Origin: Candidatus Calescibacteriota bacterium
GTDB lineage: Bacteria > CAIJMQ01 > JAADFP01
Reading direction: 5' to 3'
Assembly (NCBI GenBank): GCA_021162785.1
Contig: JAGGYA010000023.1
Span: 1 to 59,751 of the forward strand
Length of the DNA: 59,751 nucleotides
The notes below the pieces were generated by a model that saw nothing but the letters and a program-made list of their open reading frames with translations, searched no databases and was not told the DNA's origin. A program made the position numbers and the translations under genes. Positions 34,136 through 43,135 of the stretch are shown one piece after another. How positions within the stretch are numbered: the first letter of the stretch is position 1; each line of letters starts with the position of its first letter.

Positions 34136-37100
34136 TCGGGGAAAATCATTAATTTTCTGACCTTCTTTAAGAAATAAAGATAACCCTCTACAGCTAAGGT
34201 GAGTAATAGCAGGAGTAAAAGGCGAGGTAAATGAAAAATTCTTTTTAGAGTCAAAATTAAAGCCCTTTTCCATCTTACAACTTTTTTAAGCACCTTCCAT
34301 CCGCGACTCTCCAGGATCTTTCTGAGTTCTTCCCTTAAATTTACTACTTCTTGCTGTAGTTTCCCGATCTCTTCCTCTTTTCCTCCATTGGCCACCTGAA
34401 GGTGAACGGGAGAAGGCGAGGGTGGGGAAAGTGGATGGAGTTTATTTATTACTTCCACAAGTTCTTTTTCGTCTCTCACCTCTCTTTCTTTCCCCTCAGC
34501 AAAATTAACTTCCTGGACAGCAATTCCTTTCTCCCAAGCTAATTTAAGAAGAAGCTCTCCCCTCCTTTTTCTCACTTCATAATCATTTCCATCCTCAGTC
34601 CACCATAAATAGTGCCAGTTATCTTGGGGAAGATGTATTCCGTAACGGGAATGATTTTCGTAAACCTCAGTATCTTCTATGAGATGGAGAGTATTAATGG
34701 ATTTGATTTTATCAATGTAGGGAGCGTTCCTTTCAATAAATTCATAAGTCTGATAAAATTCCTTTTCTCCCTCACCCGGGAATCCCACCATTATAAATAT
34801 CTCCACTCCCATCCCTGCTTCCTTTGCTCTCCTTATCACATTCTCTGCATCTTCGGGAGTGTAAAATTTTCTCATCTTTTTGAGAACCTTCCTTGACCCA
34901 CTTTCCACTCCTATTTGAAGTTTATAACACCCTGCCTCTTTCATTTTTTTGAGAAGTTCAAAACTCATATCTCTTCTGGGAGCCACCTGCCCATACCACT
35001 CTATATCCAGCTTTTTAGCAAGAATTAAATCGCAGATACCTTCCAGTTGTGGAAGATATCCATTCATAAGTGGATCAATCACCGTGAATTTTTTAACCCC
35101 AAGCTTTTCCACATGGTGTTCAATCTCCTCCACCACCCAGGGTGGTTCATGATAACGGTAGGATTTTACAATTCGAGGGTTTTTGCAAAAGGCACATCTT
35201 CCTATACATCCCCGGCTCCATTCCAGCAAAAGCTCATCTCCCGGGTATCTTCCCACATCAAATCCTGCATAGTCAGGGATGGGAAGAGAATCAAGGGGCT
35301 TAATCCAGGGTCTTGGTTGATAATACCATTCATCTCCTTTTTTCACAGCCACTCCTTTAACCCCATCCAGGTCTCTTCCCTCCTTAATTCTCTCTGCTAT
35401 CTCCACCAGAGTTTCTTCACCTTCCCCCACTACATACCCAGCTATCTCATCTCCTACTTCCCTTACAAAAATTTCTCTTGCTTTAGGAGTGGAAGCAGAA
35501 GGCCCACCAAGAATAATAGGGAATTTTGCTCCCATGGCTCTCAGTCTTTTAATCAGAGAAATGGTAAGTCTTTCTTTACCATCCACCACGGAAAATCCCA
35601 GAAGAGATGGATTTAAACGGAGAATTTCCTCACAGGCTTCTTCAAGCCAGGGTTCCAAGAGTTTCTCTACAAAAGGGTAGACATTATCTCGCGCCCAAAA
35701 ATTTTTATTTTCAACATGCCAGAGAAGTTTATATTCAGGAGGAACTCTCTCAAAAAGTTCCAGGTTGAGATCATATACTTCCACCCGGAAACCTTTTTCC
35801 CTGGCATAACTTGAAAGGAACACAAGAGAAAGGGGAGGATTCTCCACCCCCCAGGGAGCAGGATTCACAAGAAGAATATCCGTGCCCTTCTTTACCCTGT
35901 TAACCGTCTCCAGCGGTAATCCCAAATTTTTAATATCTTTTTCCAGAGTGTTAACCCTTTCTTCCCTTACCTCGGAAGTATTATTTCCTTCTCTCCAGCG
36001 GAACCAGTGTTCGTAAGGGGGGAGATAAATAGAAAATTTCTCCGGTTTTTTCTCAAGAAGAGAGCCTGGCGGGATTAAACAGGAAGATAAATTCAAAACC
36101 CCGGCTATATAACGGGAATTCCTTTTGATAAATTCTCTGGTCTCTAAAAACTCACTCTCCCCTTCCCCTGGATGTCCTGCAATAAGGTTTACCCAGCATT
36201 CAATACCCTGAGAGTCTGCCTCTTTTAAAAATTCTTCTGCTATTTTGGGAGAAAAGGCCTTCTGCATTTTCCGAAGAACTTTCTCTGAGCCACTTTCCAG
36301 TCCTATAAAGATTCTTTTTACCCCTGCTTCCTTCATTAGGGAAAAAAGCTCTATGTCCTCCCTCTTTATCATGAAATTGGCTTCCCACCTAAACTTCAAT
36401 CCTGCTTCCTTCACCAAAGTGAGAAACTTACGAAAAACCTGTGAATCAGAATTCACTGCCTGATCCATGAATTGAAAATCTTTAAATCCTTTTTCCATCC
36501 AGTATTTTATTTCCTCAACAACCTTCTCAGGGTCCCGATATCGAAAGGGCCCGAGTAATTCCCTCTCATTACAGTAGGAACATCTTCCCTTACATCCCCG
36601 GGTGAGAAATAGGGGCAGTGTTGAAGAAGAATAAAGAGAAAGTGGCATGGCAGAAAAGTCAAGTCTGGGATAATCTTTCAGGTTAAGTGGAATGGGCTCC
36701 CGGGTTAACTGGAAACCCTCCTCTTTCAAAGCAATACCCCCAAAGGTCCTATTCCCGTTTAAAAGCTGATAAAGCGCTTCCTCCCCCTCACCCACCACAA
36801 CAAAATCTACTTCCTCAGAAACTGCTCTTTTTCTATCCTCCTCCCAGTAGACACCAGGGCCTCCCCATATAATTTTGAGGTCTGGATCCATCTCTTTAAT
36901 GAGAGAGGAAAAGAACTTTACCAGAGGGAGGTTAGCATAATTAGTGGAAAAACCGAAAACACTGTAACCTTCCTCAACCAGTTTCTCTGCTGTTTCTCTT
37001 AAGTAATCCCTTATCTCTTTCTGGCAAAGGGTGTAAAACCTGGATTGTTCAAAAAGCTCGCTTTTCCCCCTTTGCCAAAAAACGGGGTAATCCTTCCCTA

Positions 37101-38625
37101 ACCTCTGGTAGAGAAGAATATTAAGATCCCTTACCTCACACTGGTACCCTTTATTCTGCAAATAGGAGTAAAGGCATACCAGACCAAGAGGAGGCATCTC
37201 CACTCCCCAGGGAGGGAGGAATACAAGACAGAAATCTTTTTCCTTTTCATATTCACCAATATTTGTCGTCCATATGGGGATACCTTTACTTTCCAGAAAT
37301 CTTTTTACTCTTTTTACCCTTCTTATTCTTGTGGGAAGTGTATTTTCCCCTTCTTCCCAGTAGCGATCAAAATGGCGAAAGTCTTCAGGCAATTTTATTC
37401 CCCTTTCTATTCTTTCCTCCCACAGAGGGGAGTTGATCAGCAAATGACAGGCATTTAAATTGGTAATCCCTGAAATATAAGGAGCGTTTTCTTCAATAAA
37501 TTTCAAAGTCTCCTCCACATCTTCCTCTCTTTCTCCCGGGAAACCAAGAATAAAGTTAAGCTGAGTGTTTATTCCTGCTTCATGAGCCATTCGTATACTT
37601 TTAGCAATTTCTCTTGAGGAGAAAGGCTTGTTCATTAATTTAAGCACTCTGTCCGAACCACTCTCCACACCAAAGTTGAGGGTATGACAACCTGCCTTCT
37701 TCATCTTCCAGTAAAGATCTCCCATGTCTGGTCGGGGGATGGCAAGAGCCATCCAGGAGATGGAGAGCCTTTCATTAATTATGAGATCGCACAGTCTCTC
37801 CAGTTCTTTCAGGCTCCCATTAATAGCTGGGTCATTGAAAACAAATTCTCTAATTCCCCATTTCTCCACATGGAACTTTATCTCCTGAAAAACATCCTCT
37901 GCTTTTCTTACCCTGTACCTGCCCATTGCCCGGTGATCATCACAGTATGCACAGTGGAGAATACATCCTCTGCTCATGAGAAGGGGAAGTTTTCTCCCTT
38001 CATATAACTGGAGATCAAACTCCTCAAAAGTGGGATGGGGTATGGAAGTAATGGGAATAATTTGAGGAGAAGACAGAATTATTTCATCCCCATTTTTCAC
38101 CCAAACCACTCCAGGAATGTTTTCTCCACCCTCTCCCTTGAAAAACTGCACCAACCTGAAAAGTGCCTCTTCCCCTTCCCCCATTACAAAAGCATCTACA
38201 GAACCGGGAGGAAAATGACTCCGACCCAAAGAATCATAAACTCCTCTTCCACCCAGAATGATTCTTCGAGAAGGGTCTCTCTTTTTAATTTCGCGAACAA
38301 CCAGAGAAGTTAGAGAACGATTGGAAGCATGAACAGAAAATCCTATAATTGGAGCAGGAATGGAAACTATAGCATCGATTTCCTTTTCAATAACTCCTTT
38401 TACTTCTTCATTATCCAGCCAGCCTTTTTCAACCCAGTCTGGATTTCTGGAGAAATCCCATTTTTTCACATCTTTCAATTCCCGGTATATGAGTATATTT
38501 GAATCTCTTACCTCCACCTTTACATTTTTACATCGAAGATAGCCAGCCAGATAGGCAATATTTAAAGGAGGCATATCAAATCCATAGGGAGGAAGAATTA
38601 CTAAGAGAATATCTGGCCTATCCAT
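34132..38625 (-). CDS. Giant protein with three tandem cobalamin-binding-type radical SAM units
   Basis: The 1,497-residue polypeptide repeats a unit of about 460 residues three times. Each unit starts with a B12-binding-like domain (LPPYGFDMPPLNIAYLAGYL, LPPWGVEMPPLGLVCLYSYL, NPAPWGVENPPLSLVFLSSY) and continues with a radical SAM domain. Cluster motifs are C221-x3-C225-x2-C228, C678-x3-C682-x2-C685 and C1140-x3-C1144-x2-C1147. The DxHxxG cobalamin-ligand motif is absent from all three, so any cobalamin would bind base-off without a protein His. Residues about 1395-1497 are a Pro-rich linker, a coiled coil, an ESRGWKVLKK segment and one hydrophobic stretch, suggesting membrane attachment. It overlaps the 1,505-residue gene by 8 bp. 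The substrate is unknown; location points to an envelope glycan. Confidence 0.88.
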   Translation of the reverse strand: MDRPDILLVILPPYGFDMPPLNIAYLAGYLRCKNVKVEVRDSNILIYRELKDVKKWDFSRNPDWVEKGWLDNEEVKGVIEKEIDAIVSIPAPIIGFSVHASNRSLTSLVVREIKKRDPSRRIILGGRGVYDSLGRSHFPPGSVDAFVMGEGEEALFRLVQFFKGEGGENIPGVVWVKNGDEIILSSPQIIPITSIPHPTFEEFDLQLYEGRKLPLLMSRGCILHCAYCDDHRAMGRYRVRKAEDVFQEIKFHVEKWGIREFVFNDPAINGSLKELERLCDLIINERLSISWMALAIPRPDMGDLYWKMKKAGCHTLNFGVESGSDRVLKLMNKPFSSREIAKSIRMAHEAGINTQLNFILGFPGEREEDVEETLKFIEENAPYISGITNLNACHLLINSPLWEERIERGIKLPEDFRHFDRYWEEGENTLPTRIRRVKRVKRFLESKGIPIWTTNIGEYEKEKDFCLVFLPPWGVEMPPLGLVCLYSYLQNKGYQCEVRDLNILLYQRLGKDYPVFWQRGKSELFEQSRFYTLCQKEIRDYLRETAEKLVEEGYSVFGFSTNYANLPLVKFFSSLIKEMDPDLKIIWGGPGVYWEEDRKRAVSEEVDFVVVGEGEEALYQLLNGNRTFGGIALKEEGFQLTREPIPLNLKDYPRLDFSAMPLSLYSSSTLPLFLTRGCKGRCSYCNERELLGPFRYRDPEKVVEEIKYWMEKGFKDFQFMDQAVNSDSQVFRKFLTLVKEAGLKFRWEANFMIKREDIELFSLMKEAGVKRIFIGLESGSEKVLRKMQKAFSPKIAEEFLKEADSQGIECWVNLIAGHPGEGESEFLETREFIKRNSRYIAGVLNLSSCLIPPGSLLEKKPEKFSIYLPPYEHWFRWREGNNTSEVREERVNTLEKDIKNLGLPLETVNRVKKGTDILLVNPAPWGVENPPLSLVFLSSYAREKGFRVEVYDLNLELFERVPPEYKLLWHVENKNFWARDNVYPFVEKLLEPWLEEACEEILRLNPSLLGFSVVDGKERLTISLIKRLRAMGAKFPIILGGPSASTPKAREIFVREVGDEIAGYVVGEGEETLVEIAERIKEGRDLDGVKGVAVKKGDEWYYQPRPWIKPLDSLPIPDYAGFDVGRYPGDELLLEWSRGCIGRCAFCKNPRIVKSYRYHEPPWVVEEIEHHVEKLGVKKFTVIDPLMNGYLPQLEGICDLILAKKLDIEWYGQVAPRRDMSFELLKKMKEAGCYKLQIGVESGSRKVLKKMRKFYTPEDAENVIRRAKEAGMGVEIFIMVGFPGEGEKEFYQTYEFIERNAPYIDKIKSINTLHLIEDTEVYENHSRYGIHLPQDNWHYLWWTEDGNDYEVRKRRGELLLKLAWEKGIAVQEVNFAEGKEREVRDEKELVEVINKLHPLSPPSPSPVHLQVANGGKEEEIGKLQQEVVNLREELRKILESRGWKVLKKVVRWKRALILTLKRIFHLPRLLLLLLLTLAVEGYLYFLKKVRKLMIFPD

Positions 38626-41600
38626 GGGAGAAGTATCTTCTATGGATTTCTTCGTTATGCATTAAGTTATCACATGTGAAATAACATCCTATATCATCAA
38701 AATATGGATGATACTTGGGGAGGAACTTAGCCCTTCCACGGAATTCATTGTACTGAGGGGAAAACCAGATTTCCCGGAAACTCTTCTCCTTCACATTTCC
38801 CATAACTTTTTTCACTGCCCGGCAACAGGGCACTACACTTCCATCCGCCATTATCCGGGCAAATATCCATCCCACATAACAGGGGATTCTATCCACTCTT
38901 CCTTTATCATAAAGGCCTTTCAACGCAGTTGGATTGCAGACTCTTTCCTTGAATCCTTTCCAGTTCTCCAGTTCAATTTCTTCCCCCGCTTCTTTCTCCA
39001 CCTCACCCAGGAGTTCCTTTAATTCCTCCAGTTCTTTTTCATCCAAAAGTAAGCTTTCGGTACCTGGCAGAGGATCCATCATAGTGAAGTAAATAGCATC
39101 TGCTCCTACTTCTTTCCCAAGTTTAACCATATCCACCATTTCACGGAAATTCTTTTTTAAAATCACATTGGCTATGGTTACCCTTCCCTTCCCCTTACAA
39201 ATAAATTTAAGATTTTCCAGAATCTCTAAGAAATCTTCCTCTTTGGTTCCAGGGTGTAACTCCACATAGGTTTCTGGATGAGCAGACCAGAGACTAACTG
39301 CAAGTTCATCTACTTTATCTCTTATAATTTCTCTTACCCTCTCCTCAATCCGATAAAGATTTGTGGTGAGACAGAGTATCATACTGTTTTCCTTTACCTT
39401 CAGCATAATTTCATCTATCCCTTTATAGACGAGTGGTTCACCTCCACCTGTAAATCTCACTCTTTTAACATTTAACTCCTTCATTTCATCAAGCATCTTT
39501 TTCACAGGATCAACTGGTAATTTCTCTCTAAAATAGGAAGGAGGGGGTGGATTCTTGAGAAGTGGAGAATGGGTCCAGCAAGCAATACATCGGAGATTGC
39601 AGGTATTGGTGAGATCAACAACCACCTGCTCAGGACCAGTAAAAGCCTTTCTACCATGCAGTATTCCCGCAAGTAGTGGATCTTCAAACTCTTCCCTTTT
39701 TTCTTTTTTAATTCTTCGATATCTGGGGAGATAAATCCTCATGAGCTTCCTTTCCAAGGGAGAAAGGGAAAGTAGCTCCTCATGAACCTTTAAATTCCTC
39801 TGAAGGTCATCACAGGATTTATAGCAACCAACCTTACAATTGGGATCGTTTCCTATCATGGAAAAGAAGGGGTCATTTTTGTCAAATGTGAGGGCTTTGT
39901 ATCTGAATTCCTGATAGGAAGGAGAATTCCAGATTTCAGAAAATTTATTCTGGAAAATGTTTCCCAAAGGTATTCTATGTGCTTTTAGACAACCATTCAC
40001 ATTTCCATCAGGAAGTATACGGGTAAATACCCAACCAATGTAACAGGGTATCTTCCCTATGATCCAGCGGTCATAAAGTCCACTGGTAACATTCTCTTTG
40101 TTAGCAATCCGGTTATAGAATTGATCAAAGTTAAAAAGAACTATTTCTCTTGCCCAGCCCTCTTCCCTCCTCCTTTTAATTTTTTCACATAAACGCAAGA
40201 GTTCTTCCTGTTGTGAAGCATTTAGAAGGAGTTTATCCGTGGCTCCAGGTATTGTATCTATTACTGTAAATTCTACCGATTCAGAATGAGTAGTTCTTGC
40301 AAACTCTATCATTTCCTCCAGTTCTCGATAATTGAGATTGAAAATCACATTGTAGAGTTTCACCAAAGGTTTTCCTCTCTTGTGAGTATTAAGATAAATA
40401 AGATTCTCTTTAATTCTTTCAAAATCCAGCTCTGTTTTATTGGGATGGGTAATGGCATAGGTCCTGGCTGTTCCTGCCCAAATACTAACAGTTAAATGGT
40501 CCACACCCATATCGATCAATTCATCGATTTTTTTCTTGTCCAGGAGAGTAAAGTTTGTATTCACATAGCAAACCATACCCTGTTGTTTGGTAAACCGCAG
40601 TATTTCCATTATTTCTGGATGCGTAAAGGGTTCTCCCCCTCCTGAGTAATAAATTTCTTTGCATCCCATGTCTCTGAGTTCTTTTATTAATTCCTTTAAA
40701 ACCGAAAAGGGTAAAAACTCTCGTTTAACCCGGGGTGGCATCTTTTTATCTCCCAGTAAAGGTGAATTACACCAGCAACCAATACAATTGTTATTGCAGG
40801 AGTTGGTTACATCTATCTGCACAAAGTAAGGGCCTGTGTAAGCTCTCTTACCATCCATTACTCCCACAAGATGCGGAAACTTCTCAAGATAAAAGGAAGG
40901 TGTTAAATGCCTAAGACTTCTCTTAAAAACACCTTTCAATCCTTCCAGTTTCCATGCATTTTTTACAAATTTAAGAAGGGAACGTTTCTTTTCCTCTGAA
41001 GGTCTTACCAGTTTCTCTTCTTCGCCTGTCCTGAGGAGTATCTCCCAAACCTTCTTTTCCTTTGGTGAAATAACCACTTCCCCAAGCTTTACTCTGAGAA
41101 CCCTTGCACCCATGTGTGGTGGAGTATCTTCCAGCCCAACTTCTCCCTCACATAATTTTTGAAGACTCACAGCTGGAAGAAGATCCGCCCCTTCACCACA
41201 TTCCCTTACCCCAACCCATTCCACCCATGGATGAGAAAGGGGTAGAGGATGAAATCCGGAAGGATGAGGGAATTTCCCTCTTTCCATATCCGTGAACCAG
41301 TACTGGTAGCGAGGGGAAAGATAAATAAGAAACTTCAATTCTTGAATTCTTACCCTTCGGAAAGTTCTCAAGGTGACTACAAACCTGAAACCTTCTGGAT
41401 AAGGGAAAACACTTAAAGAAAATGTTACGGGAAGATTATTCCATTTAGAAATTATTCTCAGTTTTCGCCACCCTTTCTTAACTTTGAAATTACTTAAAGA
41501 AATATCTCTCCAGCTCTCTTTAACTCTGAAAGCAAGGTTCACTCCTGGCGTAAAGGTAAATTCTTTTCCTCTCCAGTAAATTCTCCCCGAACCTCTATCC

Positions 41601-43135
41601 CAGGCAAAATGTAAAGGAGGATTGTGAAGGGAATAAAACTTATCCTTGATGCACTTAAGGTTATGCTGGAGAATAAATTTTAAAAATTTCGCTGTTTTCC
41701 TGAAGGCTCCTTTCCATCCATAATGTTTCAGATAAAAAATGAATGTTCGGAAATATCTTTTTTCTAAGGGAATCCTAAATCTCTCTCTCTTTTTCAAATT
41801 CTCTCCCCAAAGTTCATAAGCAATTCTTCGTGCCTCTTCTAAATCATGGGGTGTAAGATGTTCAGTTCTTATTACACTGGCATAATTCCCATCATACTTG
41901 GAGAAATCCTGGCAGACAATATAACCCTCTTTCTCCATCATTTCATAGAATTCTGTACCCGGGAAAGGTGTGGCAATGGAAAATTGGACAGAAGTGGGAT
42001 TAAGGGCAAGAGCCAATTCTATGGTTCTCTTTATAGTTTCTTTAGTCTCTCCTGGAAGCCCGAAAGTAAAGGTTAAATGGGTCTTTATCCCAAGCTCCTG
42101 CGTGAATTTAATCATTCGTATTGCTTTTTCAAGATTCATTCTCTTTTTTGCCCTGTCCAGAATCTCCTGCGATGCAGATTCTACTCCATACTTTACAGAA
42201 TGCAGACCTGCTTCCCTTAACTTCTCAAGCACTTCTTCATCCATAAGATCCGGTCTTGCCATAATAGCCCACGGGAACTTTAGACCTCTTCTCAATATCT
42301 CCTCAGCTAACTTTTTCATCCTGGACTTACCTACATTTGTAGTATCATCATCAATGTAAATAGATTTAAAGCCCAGTTTGGTCAATACATACTCCATTTC
42401 ATCCACCACTTTCACAGGATCCCTGGCGCGAAATCTATTTCCACCATACATCAGTTGTGGCCAGGCACAGAAAATACACTGGAAAGGACAACCCCTACTT
42501 GTCCACATCTGACAGCAGGGTAAGGGTAAACCTCCTGGAGCATCTACATATTTCTCCATGGGCAATTCTTCGCGTAAAGGCCAGGGTAACCAGTCCAGAT
42601 CCTCAAGAAGGGGACGAGGAGGATTGATAATCACCTCGCCCTTATCCCTGTAGATAACACCCTTCACCCCCTCTCCTCCCCTCCCCTTTTCCAGCCTGGA
42701 AACAAGTTCCAAAAGGGTGACCTCATATTCTCCCACCAGGACAAAATCGATGAAGGGATATTTTTTGAGAAATTCTGGTTTCCTTATATTTAAATCTGCT
42801 CCACCAACAGCAACAGGTATATCTCTAAATTGGGAAAGGATTTCCAAATCATTATCTAAGGAAACTGTGGCCACTTCTGCAAAAATGAAATCAGGAGAAA
42901 ATTCTTGAACTCTTAAGTAAAATTCTTCTTTATCTATTTTCTCTGCTAAACAATCCCATAAGTAAGCAGAAAATCCTTCTCTTCTCAGCAAAGCTGTTGC
43001 ATATCCAAGATAAAATGGATAAGGTTGATAATCTCCTTCAGTATTGGGGTCTTTCAGGTGGGGCCAGCGAGAACCTGCTCTTACTCCCCATCTATCACCC
43101 ACTTTCCACGGGAGATTAACAAGTAAAATCTTCAT
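38618..43135 (-). CDS. Giant multidomain radical SAM protein: B12-type unit, beta module, two SPASM-like units
   Basis: The 1,505 residues divide into four parts. Residues 1-450 are a B12-binding-type radical SAM unit with C216-x3-C220-x2-C223. Residues about 508-705 are a beta-rich module shared with the neighbouring Wzt. Residues about 770-1110 are a radical SAM domain with C780-x3-C784-x2-C787 and a Cys-rich SPASM-like tail (C1031, C1049, C1100, C1104, C1108). Residues about 1168-1490 are a second copy (C1179, C1183, C1186; tail C1419, C1437, C1438, C1484, C1488). The last two copies align directly (TGP-x-VQIDVTNSC against TGPEQVVVDLTNTC). The start shares ATGA with the Wzt stop. No short precursor-peptide gene fits in the flanks, so RiPP maturation is not favoured. 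Confidence 0.88.
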   Translation of the reverse strand: MKILLVNLPWKVGDRWGVRAGSRWPHLKDPNTEGDYQPYPFYLGYATALLRREGFSAYLWDCLAEKIDKEEFYLRVQEFSPDFIFAEVATVSLDNDLEILSQFRDIPVAVGGADLNIRKPEFLKKYPFIDFVLVGEYEVTLLELVSRLEKGRGGEGVKGVIYRDKGEVIINPPRPLLEDLDWLPWPLREELPMEKYVDAPGGLPLPCCQMWTSRGCPFQCIFCAWPQLMYGGNRFRARDPVKVVDEMEYVLTKLGFKSIYIDDDTTNVGKSRMKKLAEEILRRGLKFPWAIMARPDLMDEEVLEKLREAGLHSVKYGVESASQEILDRAKKRMNLEKAIRMIKFTQELGIKTHLTFTFGLPGETKETIKRTIELALALNPTSVQFSIATPFPGTEFYEMMEKEGYIVCQDFSKYDGNYASVIRTEHLTPHDLEEARRIAYELWGENLKKRERFRIPLEKRYFRTFIFYLKHYGWKGAFRKTAKFLKFILQHNLKCIKDKFYSLHNPPLHFAWDRGSGRIYWRGKEFTFTPGVNLAFRVKESWRDISLSNFKVKKGWRKLRIISKWNNLPVTFSLSVFPYPEGFRFVVTLRTFRRVRIQELKFLIYLSPRYQYWFTDMERGKFPHPSGFHPLPLSHPWVEWVGVRECGEGADLLPAVSLQKLCEGEVGLEDTPPHMGARVLRVKLGEVVISPKEKKVWEILLRTGEEEKLVRPSEEKKRSLLKFVKNAWKLEGLKGVFKRSLRHLTPSFYLEKFPHLVGVMDGKRAYTGPYFVQIDVTNSCNNNCIGCWCNSPLLGDKKMPPRVKREFLPFSVLKELIKELRDMGCKEIYYSGGGEPFTHPEIMEILRFTKQQGMVCYVNTNFTLLDKKKIDELIDMGVDHLTVSIWAGTARTYAITHPNKTELDFERIKENLIYLNTHKRGKPLVKLYNVIFNLNYRELEEMIEFARTTHSESVEFTVIDTIPGATDKLLLNASQQEELLRLCEKIKRRREEGWAREIVLFNFDQFYNRIANKENVTSGLYDRWIIGKIPCYIGWVFTRILPDGNVNGCLKAHRIPLGNIFQNKFSEIWNSPSYQEFRYKALTFDKNDPFFSMIGNDPNCKVGCYKSCDDLQRNLKVHEELLSLSPLERKLMRIYLPRYRRIKKEKREEFEDPLLAGILHGRKAFTGPEQVVVDLTNTCNLRCIACWTHSPLLKNPPPPSYFREKLPVDPVKKMLDEMKELNVKRVRFTGGGEPLVYKGIDEIMLKVKENSMILCLTTNLYRIEERVREIIRDKVDELAVSLWSAHPETYVELHPGTKEEDFLEILENLKFICKGKGRVTIANVILKKNFREMVDMVKLGKEVGADAIYFTMMDPLPGTESLLLDEKELEELKELLGEVEKEAGEEIELENWKGFKERVCNPTALKGLYDKGRVDRIPCYVGWIFARIMADGSVVPCCRAVKKVMGNVKEKSFREIWFSPQYNEFRGRAKFLPKYHPYFDDIGCYFTCDNLMHNEEIHRRYFSHG

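Noticed and set aside
34132-43135. RiPP (radical SAM peptide maturation) locus
   Set aside because: SPASM-like domains raised the idea. However, there is no short precursor gene, no RRE-like domain and no peptidase-transporter, and the neighbours are glycan genes.
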